A stretch of DNA of 30,004 nucleotides, taken from the NCBI GenBank assembly GCA_052034005.1, contig JBPOJB010000047.1, positions 1 to 30,004 of the forward strand, given 5' to 3'. A model generated the notes under the pieces. That model worked only from the letters and a program-made list of their open reading frames with translations, was not told the origin of the DNA and did no database searches. Position 1 is the stretch's first letter, and each line of letters starts with the position of its first letter. Positions 7,662 to 16,565 of the stretch are shown one piece after another. Made by a program: the position numbers and the translations under genes. This DNA comes from JAAYDI01 sp052034005 (GTDB taxonomy: Bacteria; Planctomycetota; Planctomycetia; Pirellulales; Pirellulaceae).

Positions 7662-10600
7662 GATCCATCCTCCAGGTCAAAGAGCCTGCCGGTTTGTTCT
7701 CGGTTGGCAGGCCGCTTCTTTGCTCTGGTCTTTCCCTTCTTTGCCGTTCGCTTCTCGTGAAGGCCCTGCCTCACTTCCTCGGCATACCGCTCGTGGTTCA
7801 GCTTCAGCAGCCGCTGTAGGACTTCGCGTCGGGCCGCCTCGCTGATCGTGAACCGGACGCCCTGCTTGGTCTCGTGGAAGCCGTGGCCGAGGTCGAGGTC
7901 GGACCAGCCGTAGGCGGCGGCAACGGCATGGTCCATTTCGACGTGTAGATCGCGAAGCGTCTGGATGTCGGTGCTAGTCTCGTCAGCATCGTGGAAGCAG
8001 TTGTACGTCTTTGTTAGCCCTACTCCTCGGCTGCGCGTTAAGTTCCTCCGGAACTCATGGTAGTGACCCCCTATGTCTTGAAGTGCAGTACGGTGGCTGA
8101 CCGTCAGGGCGGGAAAAGGAAATGTCTCAAAGCAGTCGGAAGGAGCGTAGACCGCATCAGTGCGTAGAGAGCTGCCGTATGCCAACGCCCAATGGTGGTG
8201 GATGTGACTGCACAGTATGGCAAATGTATGATTGGCATCACTCGCGATCACTACGGTCTTCTGATCAAACACGATTCCGGTTTGGACGAACGTGGGGTAT
8301 TTGGTCTTGCTGGTCTGCGCGAACACGATCACTTGTGCAAATTCGGGGATAGTGCGGTACAATCCCTGTGCAAATCCGCCGTAGCGCCACCAATATCTTG
8401 CCCGTTCTTTGTCGATGGAATTCTTCTGTTTTGCCAATCGTACTGGCTTGACCTTCTGCTCAACGATGCGAAAACAGTCCTGATACTCCATAGCCTTTTC
8501 TATTGGCCAGTCAAAGAAATTGATGACCCAGCGGCTCGCCGACTGGTCGGGGCGGCTATTGAGGTCTTCACCATTCAGGTAGGGAAACAACACGTCCTTG
8601 TTTCGCGGGTCCTTCGCGATCAGCGCTTGGGCCTCTTCCGGCGTGAGTACAAAGCCCATACCGAGCACAATTGAACCTTGAAACGACTTGCCCTCGTTAG
8701 CCTTGAGTCGATGCGGGTTCCCCGTTACTTCTGATGGGGTCGTGAGGAATGGCGTGATTCCCGCGACGGCCGTTTCATTGAGCTGGAATTGGCCTGACCA
8801 GGGACCTCGCCGAAGCCAAAGGTGCGCCACTTCGAGGCTCGCCTCACCAGGCCACGGCCGAGTGGGCACGGCACGAGGAAGCGTGCAGCCATTAGCGGTG
8901 AGCTGATCGAGCCCGACCTCACGAGTATCGCCCTGCGCGATCGTATTAGTCGCGAGAAACCCGTTCATCCCACACAGCCTCGTGAGCTGATGTGCCCGCA
9001 AAAGGAAGTACGAACAAAGATCCGCACTTCCACGCCTCCCCTGCGCAAGATGTTCCACAACGTGGTTGCGATACGGTGTGCCAAGGTTGCCCGTGATCTT
9101 CTGGCCGCCCATGAACGGCGGATTCCCCACAAACGCATCGAACCCGCCCCGCTTGACAATCACTTCAGGGAATTCGAGCGGCCAGTGGAACATGCTTTGG
9201 CCACGACGCTCCTTCGCGGCAACCTCAGCGAATTCCTCGTCCGGGCCTCCCTCGATGTAGCGACCTACAAGTACTGCGGCGTGACGCGTTCGCTCCTGTT
9301 TGTCCCTCGCGTTCTCGCCCCAGAACTCCGCTGCGACGAGCAGATCCGCTGCACAGCGCAACCGGGCTATCCTGTCATTGGCCTCGCAGAGCAGCTTCTC
9401 TTGGCGAGCGACGTCTTCGATCGAGTTGGCAGGCAGGCTTTCGAGCCTGAGCCGTAGGCTGATCGCTTCGTCCACCGCCGCATCAAGTGGACCTTCCAGG
9501 AGCGGCTCGTCTTCCGATTCGGGCTTCAAACTGAAGTGCCGGAGTTGCTCGATATCGTGAATGCCAACCAGCGAATCGCCGCAGCGGATGGCGTGATCCA
9601 GGAACTCGAACGGCTTGTCCTTGGCCAGTGTCAACAGCCACAGCGACAGCTTCGCCATCTCGGCCGCCAGCGAGTTCTTGTCCACGCCGTACAGGCACCG
9701 CTGAGCTATGACCCGCATGGCATACGTCTTGCGTTCAACCTGATCGTCCGGGATCAGCAGTTCGTCCGGTCTGCCCGTGGACGGCTCACCTTCGGGTGTG
9801 ATGCCGGGCGCGTCGGGGTGCGTTTCTTTCGCTGCATCCCACGCTTCCAGCAACCGTTCCGACATGTACCGGGCCGCCTGGACCAGAAACGCCCCCGACC
9901 CGCACGCCATGTCGCAGATCTTGAGGTCGAGCAGTTCCCTTGCCGACTTCAGCTTCCATTCGTTCTTCGGCAGGCCCTCGGCCGGGCCAACGTAAACCAA
10001 CGGCTCGAGTGTGTACTGGACGATCGGCTCGGTCAGGCTGCGCGGCGTGTAGTGCGTGCCGCTGCTGCGCCGGTCGGTCCCGGCGGTGACAAACACACTG
10101 CCTTTGGGGATCACAACCGGGTAGCCGAATGTGTCGTTGCGCACCAGACCGGCGAAAGGCGCCACGCGACTCCAGAGCGCCTCATCTCCCTGGCACGCCG
10201 TGCGGAATCGCGAGGTGTCCTGGCTGTCGATCTCGACGGCCAGCGCCTTCCGCAGCGCGCTCGGCGAACGGCCTGTCTGTTCCTTCAGATACTTGAGAAA
10301 TGCCTCGTCCCCCTTGCCGCGCATCGCCTCCAGTTCCGACACCGGAACCTCGGGCTCCTTGTCGCGCGTGCCGGAGAGCCCCAGGTACGGCTCGGCGGCG
10401 CGGACCGCTGTGTGGTCGAGCAGCCCCTCATAGACGTGACCGATCTGTTCAATGTCCAGGGCGCGGAAGCTCAGCCGACGCGCCTCCGCCGGCCCGCCGC
10501 CGGGCACCTTGACCTGCAGGAGCTGAAGCGCCTCCAGGAGGTGCAGCACCGTGCGGTTGTTCACCGGCAGCGGATTGGCGTCCGTATCGCGCCAACTGGT

Positions 10601-11734
10601 TCCCGCCTGGCGTCCTTCCAGGAACGGAAAGCGGTCGGGGTCGAACAGCCGGCCGCCGTAGGCCGGGACGTGGATGTCGTCATGCCTCACGCCACCGTAC
10701 ACCGCGCGGAAGGCCGTCAGCACGCGCGGCCACGCATCGTGACGCCGCTCGAGCAACTCCTCGCCATGCTGGTCCGCCAGCTCCCGCAGTTGCCGTGAGA
10801 TCGCCGACACCGAGTAGTTCTGCTCGTAGACTGGGAACGGTTTGGTCGGAATGAGTTCCCGCTCTTCGGCACAGAACAGAAACACCAGCCGCATCATCAC
10901 GGTGAGCGCGGACTCGTACAGCACCGTTTCGCTGACACCAGCGAGCAACTGGCGGCCATGGTCCTGGTCCGCGCGATCCAATGACTGGACCAGCACCTCG
11001 ACCGCGCGCCGAACCTGATAGCCCAACTGGTTGGTCACGTCCTGCTGGTTCGATGCGCTCCGGGTGAGCAGCGCCTCGATCGTCTCGTCGTCCGCCACAC
11101 CGAGGAACCGTCTGACCGACAGCAGCGAGCGGAAGGCCCGCAGCGTGATCTTCTCTTCCAGCCACAACGAGGCGTACCACGAGGCGTAGCCGGTGGTCTC
11201 GCCGCGGGCCGCGTCCACGACCATCCAGTGTTCACCGTTGGTGACGATACCCAGCCGCACGCCGGTCGCGTGCAGCAGCTCGGTCATACGCGTATCGGGG
11301 GACGCCTTCCAGCGGGACGAAGCCACATAGTGCGTCAGCTCCTGCGACCTGGGCCACACCTTGACCAGCAGCCGCGCCTTCTTGGTTACCGGGTCGTTGA
11401 TCACGATGCTGGGCCGCAGCAATTCACCGTGCTCGGGAATTTCCGCCTGCAAGGTCTGAGAGATCGCCTGCCCTTCCACCAGCACGCTCTCATCGAACTC
11501 CAGCGTCTTGGTCAGGACGAACCTGACCCACGCATCGTGTATCGCCGGATCGGGCCGCCGTCGCGACAGGTTCTCCTCCCACTGTGCGTACGCCAGCCGC
11601 AGCAACTGGGCATGTTCCGGATCGTGCGCGTCCAGCCCCTGTGGAAATGCCTCCATCAGCACCGGCAGGCTCAGAAACGGCCCCGACACAGGCACGAGGG
11701 AAAGCCATTCAGCGTGATGACGGGCGATGGACAT
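7658..11734 (-). CDS. drmMI: DrmMI, N6-adenine DNA methyltransferase of class 1 DISARM
   Basis: 1358 aa, ATG at 11734, three nt after the DUF429 stop. The methyltransferase core is Eco57I/PglX-like: a THYTPRSLTEPIV segment (about 560-572), the S-adenosylmethionine motif DMACGSGAF (608-616) and the catalytic NPPF (871-874). The N-terminal 550 residues hold the large helical region usual for this family, and the C-terminal part from about residue 900 should be the target-recognition region, ending in a Lys/Arg-rich tail. In DISARM the methylase marks host DNA as self; this one defines class 1 together with drmD. The C-terminal coding part (roughly 8000-9300) is clearly more AT-rich than the N-terminal part: by hand count 25 of 60 GC at 8461-8520 against 42 of 60 at 10381-10440. 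No nuclease motif is obvious. Confidence 0.93.
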   Translation of the reverse strand: MSIARHHAEWLSLVPVSGPFLSLPVLMEAFPQGLDAHDPEHAQLLRLAYAQWEENLSRRRPDPAIHDAWVRFVLTKTLEFDESVLVEGQAISQTLQAEIPEHGELLRPSIVINDPVTKKARLLVKVWPRSQELTHYVASSRWKASPDTRMTELLHATGVRLGIVTNGEHWMVVDAARGETTGYASWYASLWLEEKITLRAFRSLLSVRRFLGVADDETIEALLTRSASNQQDVTNQLGYQVRRAVEVLVQSLDRADQDHGRQLLAGVSETVLYESALTVMMRLVFLFCAEERELIPTKPFPVYEQNYSVSAISRQLRELADQHGEELLERRHDAWPRVLTAFRAVYGGVRHDDIHVPAYGGRLFDPDRFPFLEGRQAGTSWRDTDANPLPVNNRTVLHLLEALQLLQVKVPGGGPAEARRLSFRALDIEQIGHVYEGLLDHTAVRAAEPYLGLSGTRDKEPEVPVSELEAMRGKGDEAFLKYLKEQTGRSPSALRKALAVEIDSQDTSRFRTACQGDEALWSRVAPFAGLVRNDTFGYPVVIPKGSVFVTAGTDRRSSGTHYTPRSLTEPIVQYTLEPLVYVGPAEGLPKNEWKLKSARELLDLKICDMACGSGAFLVQAARYMSERLLEAWDAAKETHPDAPGITPEGEPSTGRPDELLIPDDQVERKTYAMRVIAQRCLYGVDKNSLAAEMAKLSLWLLTLAKDKPFEFLDHAIRCGDSLVGIHDIEQLRHFSLKPESEDEPLLEGPLDAAVDEAISLRLRLESLPANSIEDVARQEKLLCEANDRIARLRCAADLLVAAEFWGENARDKQERTRHAAVLVGRYIEGGPDEEFAEVAAKERRGQSMFHWPLEFPEVIVKRGGFDAFVGNPPFMGGQKITGNLGTPYRNHVVEHLAQGRRGSADLCSYFLLRAHQLTRLCGMNGFLATNTIAQGDTREVGLDQLTANGCTLPRAVPTRPWPGEASLEVAHLWLRRGPWSGQFQLNETAVAGITPFLTTPSEVTGNPHRLKANEGKSFQGSIVLGMGFVLTPEEAQALIAKDPRNKDVLFPYLNGEDLNSRPDQSASRWVINFFDWPIEKAMEYQDCFRIVEQKVKPVRLAKQKNSIDKERARYWWRYGGFAQGLYRTIPEFAQVIVFAQTSKTKYPTFVQTGIVFDQKTVVIASDANHTFAILCSHIHHHWALAYGSSLRTDAVYAPSDCFETFPFPALTVSHRTALQDIGGHYHEFRRNLTRSRGVGLTKTYNCFHDADETSTDIQTLRDLHVEMDHAVAAAYGWSDLDLGHGFHETKQGVRFTISEAARREVLQRLLKLNHERYAEEVRQGLHEKRTAKKGKTRAKKRPANREQTGRLFDLEDGS

Positions 11735-11737
11735 CGT

Positions 11738-12577
11738 TCAACTCTTCTCGCTCGACTGCATAGTCTTGGCCGTCTCCAAAGCCGCCATGTCTGGGACGAC
11801 GATGGCGTCATTTGGCAATTGCCCAAAGACCTTCGTCTTCTCCGGAGGCAGACTTGCCACCCATGCCGACAGCAGGGCATCCAGCCTGTCGTGCCTTGAT
11901 CCGAACCCCATGCCATTCAGCAACGACTCAAGCTCCTTCTCCGAGTAACCGAGGACGGATGCCGTACGTTCAATTTGACCTTTCAAGCCTTGGGCGGTTG
12001 ACTTGTGCCTGGAAGAGCAATGCAATTCACGGACTATGGCTTGCGGATATGTCTCGACGCATTCGTAGCCAGCATCACGAAGGGCAATAAACAAGTCGAA
12101 ACCGACGAGCATCCACACTTGATTTGCGTTTGGCATGCGGGACTCCTTCCCGCCAGTCGCAAAGTGCGTTATCGCTTCGGACACCTTCTTTTCAAATATC
12201 TCTTTCGTCGGTGTCGTGAAACACCTTATCCCAGCTTTGTCGAGTGCCTGCTCAGCCAATCTTCGTTCGAGGTGTGGATTGCAATAGTCGCTTGGCGCAT
12301 CAATTGCAATTCGTTTAATCCGCAGCGACATCTTCCTGCACAACTTCGCCATCCAGATGACAACATCCGACGCGAACTGCTTGCGGTTCTCGGGTTCCAA
12401 TCCAGATTTATTGCCCCGCCCTGATGGTGGCTTCTTGAATTCACCACGAAGAGGCAGCGGCGTGAGTCGACCCTTGATGAACTTACAGACTGACACGGGC
12501 AATCGCTTCTTCTTGGCAATAGCCACGTCGATCCCAACAAAAACGGAGTTGAGTCTGTCTGAGTTCTCCGTTGCCAT
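11738..12577 (-). CDS. DUF429 family protein (predicted RNase H-like fold) inside the DISARM operon
   Basis: 279 aa. ATG at 12577 with GGAG about 8 nt upstream, 11 nt after the drmD stop; its stop is 3 nt before drmMI. Motifs match DUF429, a family predicted to adopt an RNase H-like fold: GIDVA (15-19), AIDAPSD (91-97), ETYPQA (175-180) and HDRLDALLSAWVA (229-241). The acidic residues D17, D93, E175 and D230/D233 would form the metal site if it is a nuclease; that activity is unproven for the family. It is not part of the defined DISARM set. The gene is AT-richer than its neighbours (25 of 60 GC at 12181-12240), suggesting separate acquisition, yet its tight spacing places it in the transcript. 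A transposase remnant is unlikely because the gene is intact and there are no terminal repeats. Confidence 0.82.
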   Translation of the reverse strand: MATENSDRLNSVFVGIDVAIAKKKRLPVSVCKFIKGRLTPLPLRGEFKKPPSGRGNKSGLEPENRKQFASDVVIWMAKLCRKMSLRIKRIAIDAPSDYCNPHLERRLAEQALDKAGIRCFTTPTKEIFEKKVSEAITHFATGGKESRMPNANQVWMLVGFDLFIALRDAGYECVETYPQAIVRELHCSSRHKSTAQGLKGQIERTASVLGYSEKELESLLNGMGFGSRHDRLDALLSAWVASLPPEKTKVFGQLPNDAIVVPDMAALETAKTMQSSEKS

Positions 12578-12588
12578 GGCGTATTCTC

Positions 12589-15500
12589 CTACTTGCCTGC
12601 CAGTTTCTCAGGCACCAGGAAGGTCACCGCCACGGGGAACATCCGCGCCTGCGGGTTGGCGAACCGTGACCGGATGGCGGCCGTCTCGCGTTTGATCTCG
12701 TCCGGGATCTCCCGCGCCCGCGCCCGCATGGCATCCTTGTTGCGCTCGAACTGCTCGCGCTCGGGGTCGTTGAAGAGTTCGAGCTGCCGGTAGGGAGGAT
12801 CAGCCAGTTCCGCCTCGATGGCCTTCTTCAGCTCAGTCAGGATCGCCTCAATGTCCGCGGCTTCCTTGTCCGCCCGCTCGGCCAGCCGCTTCTCCAGGCC
12901 GCTGACGCGGTCTTTGAGCCGGGCCTCGAGGGATGCGGCCAGCGGCGCTTTCAGCTCCGGGTAGAGCTCCAGCAGCTTCGCCCTGACCGCCGACGATGGT
13001 TCGACGTCCGTCCCGGCCGCCAGCGCCGCCTCGGTTTGTCCAACATTGAGCCTGCTGCCCCAGCGGCCTTCCCGGATCAGGCCGCCTGCCGAGATGATCT
13101 CCTCGTGCAGCCGGTAGGCGTCGCCACCGATCACCACCAGGCGCGCGTGCGCGATGACGGCGGGCGTGTCGAGCACGTCATTGGGAACGACGCGCGCGGT
13201 GACGCGCTGGAGCTTCGACCGGCCCTTCTCGGCCCACACCTCGGCCCGCAGCAGCCGCAGGCACATCTGGGCCAGCCGGTGGTTCAGGTGTACAAGGACC
13301 ACATCGTCGCGCCCTTTGGCCACCGCTTCATCGAACGTGATCGGGCGGGTCTCCCTGGTGTGCGGGTGCTCCAACCCTTCGCCGCACGCGGCCCAACTGC
13401 CACGCAGCGCAGGCAGATGGAAACAGGGTCGGCCGTCGTCGGTCTGCGACGGGATCAGGGCCGGTTGCCCAGCCAGCGCGAGCGCCACCTGAACGACCTT
13501 CTGCACATTGTCAGGCGAGAGTCGCAGAACCCGCCGCGTCTCACGGTACTGATCCATCAGGGCCTGCACCTGCTTCTGCAGGTCGCGCTCGAACTTGAGC
13601 ATTCGGCGGATCGGCTGGGCCTCGCGCTCGGCGGCCTCCGTCTGCAGCGCCGAGCGCCGCCCCAGCATCGCCTCCTCCACCTGCTCGGCGATCACCGGCC
13701 CCACCTTCCCGAGATCCTCGCGGATCGTTTCGATCTTGAGCGCCACCCGCATCAGGAACTCCAGGTCCGCGTCCATGTCCGACACGGGGCCACTGAACTG
13801 GCGATTGGCCCGTTCCTTGTAGCCCTGAGCAACGAAGTGATAGACCAACACCTTGTCAGCCTTCTGGCCGTGGCGATCCACGCGGCCGTTGCGCTGCTCC
13901 ATGCGGTTGGGGTTCCAGGGGATTTCATAGTGGATCAGCCGCGAGCAGAAGTTCTGGAAGTCCAGGCCTTCCGAGGCCGCGTCGGTAGCCAGCAGGATGC
14001 GCACCGGGCTGACGTCGGGTGCGGTCTGGAACGCCGCCTTCACGGCCTCGCGTTTCTCGGATTCCATGCCGCCGTACATCGTCATCAGCCGGTCGCCGCC
14101 GGCGAACCCTTCCGTGGCCAGCACCTCCTGCAGCCAGCTCTGCGTGGCCCGGTACTCGGTGAAGATGATCACCCGCTCTTGGGACCATTTGCCGCCCGGC
14201 TTGAGGTGCTCTTTCAGCCACGCCAGGAGTTGCAGGGCCTTCGAGTCACGCTGAGCCCGCGCCCGCTCGGCCCACCTCTTCATCTTTTTCAGCAGCGTCA
14301 GCTCCTGATCGGTCGGTTCCGCAAACAGGCGCGTGGCCGAGTCGAGCGCGTCCGAGGTGGCCTCGTCGTACTGCGCGTCGTCCGCGTACTCCTCCTGCAT
14401 CCGGTCGAACCCGCGCTGCAGCAGGCTCAGCGACGGCCTGGCCACCGCCTTCCGGCGCGCCGACTGCAGCGACTGCTGGTGCTGCTCGAGTGTGGCCAGA
14501 AACGCCGCCGGGCAGGAGAACATGCGTTTCTTGAGCGTCTTGAGCACGAACTCGGTGGCGAATTTCTCGGTGTTGTCGCTCGCCCGCTGAGTGCGGAGCT
14601 TCGTGTACTCCTTCAGCGCGGCGTGGATCTCGCGCTCCTCGTCGGTGTACGGCACTTCGATCGGTTTCAGCTTGCGCGGGGGGAAACGGAGCGTGCCGTC
14701 CCACTTCTTCTCAAACGCCGGATCGGTCTTGAGGCGGCGCACCATCACCGCTTCCAGCTGCTTGCGGTCCGGCTCGGCGCCGCGCGAAAAACGCTGGTTG
14801 TCCAACAGCTCCAGCAGCGCGCCGAAGCTCTCCCGGTAGCCGTTGTGGGGCGTCGCGGTCAGAAACAGCTTGTGCTCGAAGTGGGGGGCCAGCTCACGGA
14901 GGGCCTGAGTCCGCAGCGAATCGGTGGCGTACCTGCCGCGTCCGGCCGGGGCACAGTTGTGCGCTTCGTCGCAGATGAGCAAGTCATACTTGCGCGGATA
15001 GATTGGATCCCCCGGCGCCGGCAACGTCTCACGGAATAGCCGCAGCGGGCGCTCGCGCTTCAGGAAGTCGATGCTCGTGATCAGCCGCGGGAAATGCGAC
15101 CAGGGGTTGACGTGAATCCCGCGCCGCCGCCGCAGCTCGCGCATCAGCTCCGAGTCGACGATCCGAAATTCCAGGCCGAATTTGTCGCGCATCTGGTCAC
15201 GCCACTGGATCTGCAGGGCCGACGGGCAGACGACAAGGATCTTGCGGGCACGGTGCCGGATCGTCAGCTCCAGCCCGACCATCCCCGCCTCGATCGTCTT
15301 GCCCAGCCCCACGTCGTCGGCGATCAGAAGGTTGACGCGCGGCATCTGGATGGCCCGGACGACCGGGTCCAACTGGTAGTCCTCGATCTCGATGCCGCTG
15401 CGGAACGGGGACTGGATGTTCTTCAGGTCGGCGGTCGAGGCGGCCCCCCAGCGCACAGCGTCGAGGAAGGCATCCAGCTTGTCCGGCGCGTCGAAGCCGG

Positions 15501-15750
15501 TGGGATCGGGTAGGGCCACCTTGTCGATGATGCGCGCCCCCGGCTCGATCTCCCAGATCACCTGGAGTTCCTCGCCCAGGCCGTCGTCCTCGACCGACAG
15601 CAGGGTCAAAAGTGTCTGGGAACCCGCCAGCGCAGGCTTGAGCGCGGGTGCGGGCAGCGCGCTGGGCTTCACTTCATTGACCACCCATTGACGCGACCGG
15701 ACACCCACCAGCTGCCCCTGCTCCGGCACTGACCTCGCGACGGTGCTCAA
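12589..15750 (-). CDS. drmD: DrmD, SNF2-like helicase of class 1 DISARM
   Basis: 1053 aa, first gene of the operon. The start is a TTG at 15750-15748, supported by GGGGAGG seven nt upstream; the next Met codons lie deep in the conserved region. SNF2 motifs are all visible: DVGLGKT (146-152), DEAH (261-264), TATPHNG (298-304), IIFTEYRAT (motif IV region, about 528-536), LLATDAASEGLDFQ (about 586-599) and NGRVDRHGQ (621-629). The last 250 residues contain long charged helices (RLKDRVSGLEKRLAERADKE). DrmD-type SNF2 proteins are restricted to class 1 DISARM, so with drmMI it sets the class. Its role is presumably DNA translocation or remodelling during interference. The rare start codon may limit its expression relative to downstream genes. 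Confidence 0.93.
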   Translation of the reverse strand: MSTVARSVPEQGQLVGVRSRQWVVNEVKPSALPAPALKPALAGSQTLLTLLSVEDDGLGEELQVIWEIEPGARIIDKVALPDPTGFDAPDKLDAFLDAVRWGAASTADLKNIQSPFRSGIEIEDYQLDPVVRAIQMPRVNLLIADDVGLGKTIEAGMVGLELTIRHRARKILVVCPSALQIQWRDQMRDKFGLEFRIVDSELMRELRRRRGIHVNPWSHFPRLITSIDFLKRERPLRLFRETLPAPGDPIYPRKYDLLICDEAHNCAPAGRGRYATDSLRTQALRELAPHFEHKLFLTATPHNGYRESFGALLELLDNQRFSRGAEPDRKQLEAVMVRRLKTDPAFEKKWDGTLRFPPRKLKPIEVPYTDEEREIHAALKEYTKLRTQRASDNTEKFATEFVLKTLKKRMFSCPAAFLATLEQHQQSLQSARRKAVARPSLSLLQRGFDRMQEEYADDAQYDEATSDALDSATRLFAEPTDQELTLLKKMKRWAERARAQRDSKALQLLAWLKEHLKPGGKWSQERVIIFTEYRATQSWLQEVLATEGFAGGDRLMTMYGGMESEKREAVKAAFQTAPDVSPVRILLATDAASEGLDFQNFCSRLIHYEIPWNPNRMEQRNGRVDRHGQKADKVLVYHFVAQGYKERANRQFSGPVSDMDADLEFLMRVALKIETIREDLGKVGPVIAEQVEEAMLGRRSALQTEAAEREAQPIRRMLKFERDLQKQVQALMDQYRETRRVLRLSPDNVQKVVQVALALAGQPALIPSQTDDGRPCFHLPALRGSWAACGEGLEHPHTRETRPITFDEAVAKGRDDVVLVHLNHRLAQMCLRLLRAEVWAEKGRSKLQRVTARVVPNDVLDTPAVIAHARLVVIGGDAYRLHEEIISAGGLIREGRWGSRLNVGQTEAALAAGTDVEPSSAVRAKLLELYPELKAPLAASLEARLKDRVSGLEKRLAERADKEAADIEAILTELKKAIEAELADPPYRQLELFNDPEREQFERNKDAMRARAREIPDEIKRETAAIRSRFANPQARMFPVAVTFLVPEKLAGK

Positions 15751-15847
15751 GACCTGCCCTCCCCAGTTCAGCGTCCCAACCGCGTGTTATCCCAGCCGAC
15801 AGGTAGGCATTATCCCCGGTGCCGAACGACCGGGACGGCGAGCCTCC

Positions 15848-15876
15848 AATGTACGCCCCAGACAAAGCGGCAACAA
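15848..15876 (-). promoter_or_regulatory. weak candidate promoter for the DISARM operon
   Basis: On the minus strand, TTGTTG (15876-15871) and TACATT (15853-15848) are separated by exactly 17 nt, about 100 nt upstream of the drmD TTG start. The -10 box matches four of six consensus bases and the -35 only the leading TTG, so this is a guess based on spacing and position. It is the only pair with usable spacing that I found between drmD and the repeat. Confidence 0.25.
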
Positions 15877-16132
15877 GCAAGTTTCGACCGCCGGTGCACC
15901 CCAGCCGCGCACGTCCCTTGAGCCTGTATTGCCCGAGCCGCCGACTTTTCCGATCACGCTGGGATTGCGTGGGCGTGGCGGGTCGCCCCGGCCTGGGGTG
16001 GTGAAAATCGGAGAAAACTTCGCCTGTCCTGCTTTGGGAAGATTTGTTCCATTGGTAATCGTTTCTGGACGTCGATGAGCAAGCCCGTGTGTCCGTACCG
16101 GCGGGATAGGGACGGGTGACTACGCCTAGGAT

Positions 16133-16220
16133 GTGGTTTCACCTTTCACCCCCCTCGGTCCCCCCTTGTACAAGGGGGGAAGGTATCTGTTGCTGTTCCG
16201 CCTTCTTGGTTCTTTCACGT
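16133..16220 (+). repeat. C6/G6 palindromic dispersed repeat, copy 1
   Basis: Begins GTGGTTTCACC, runs through CCCCCCTCGGT into the perfect 20-bp palindrome CCCCCCTTGTACAAGGGGGG (16160-16179), then ATCTGTTGCTG and CCTTCTTGGTTCTTTCACG. The same series recurs near 28810-28926 (two copies, inverted), 29761-29820 and 29970-30004. The trailing CTTGGTTCTTTCACGTC part also reappears inverted at about 28964-28980, so the repeated unit is longer than the palindrome. Confidence 0.85.
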
Positions 16221-16299
16221 CACCACCCTCCGCGCCAGGACTGGAAAAAACACTACAATCCGAAGCTTCCGCCGGTTCCGCCTGATTAGGCTAATCCTC

Positions 16300-16328
16300 T
16301 TGACCCGAAACGTCCGATCTCCTAATTT
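16300..16328 (+). promoter_or_regulatory. candidate promoter of tRNA-Cys
   Basis: TTGACC (16300-16305) and TAATTT (16323-16328) with a 17-nt spacer form a good sigma70-like pair. Transcription would start near 16335, about 70 nt before the tRNA. No other gene starts in between. Confidence 0.45.
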
Positions 16329-16403
16329 GCCCGAGTAGGACAAGTTCCGCGCATGTACGGCATGGGCCTCCCGCGCGGAACTGGACTTCAAGAGAATGAA
16401 CTT

Positions 16404-16475
16404 GGCGCCGTAGCCAAGTGGCTAAGGCAGCGGATTGCAAATCCGCCATCGTCGGTTCGAATCCGACCGGCGCCT
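16404..16475 (+). tRNA. tRNA-Cys (GCA)
   Basis: A complete cloverleaf can be drawn. Acceptor stem GGCGCCG (16404-16410) pairs with CGGCGCC (16468-16474). The anticodon stem GCGGA/TCCGC encloses loop TTGCAAA with anticodon GCA at 16437-16439. The T arm GTCGG/CCGAC (16451-16467) has loop TTCGAAT. The discriminator base at 16475 is T, the U73 expected of tRNA-Cys. CCA is not encoded (CCT follows), so it must be added after transcription. Confidence 0.96.
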
Positions 16476-16486
16476 CCTGCACGATG

Positions 16487-16525
16487 CGGTCCCGACCTCT
16501 ACCGGTCGGGACCGTCGCGTTTCTT
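16487..16525 (+). terminator. probable rho-independent terminator after tRNA-Cys
   Basis: A perfect 11-bp stem CGGTCCCGACC (16487-16497) and GGTCGGGACCG (16504-16514) with a 6-nt loop lies 11 nt after the tRNA. The downstream tract (CGCGTTTCTTGT) is only moderately T-rich, so termination may be partial. Confidence 0.65.
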
Positions 16526-16565
16526 GTCGCACCGGGGCGGCTGAGTGCCCGTGGCCGGCTTCCTG

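Larger units (their letters stand above)
15751..16403. other. intergenic region between DISARM and tRNA-Cys
   Basis: 653 bases without a convincing gene. It contains the upstream region of the minus-strand DISARM operon, a copy of the C6/G6 palindromic repeat near 16133-16220, and the upstream region of the plus-strand tRNA. Open frames here are short and lack family features or ribosome-binding sites. Confidence 0.6.

Noticed and set aside
7658..11734. Methylase as PglX of a BREX system
   Set aside because: The methylase resembles PglX, but no pglZ, brxC or lon-like gene is present, while drmA, drmB, drmC and drmD are.
619..15750. Class 2 DISARM
   Set aside because: Class 2 has drmMII (a 5-cytosine methylase) and drmE. 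Here the methylase is the adenine type with NPPF and the first gene is the SNF2-like drmD.
16404..16475. tRNA-Cys as the integration site of a DISARM island
   Set aside because: Integration at a tRNA 3' end would place the island downstream (right), but DISARM is on the 5' side. No integrase or second copy of the tRNA 3' end was seen.
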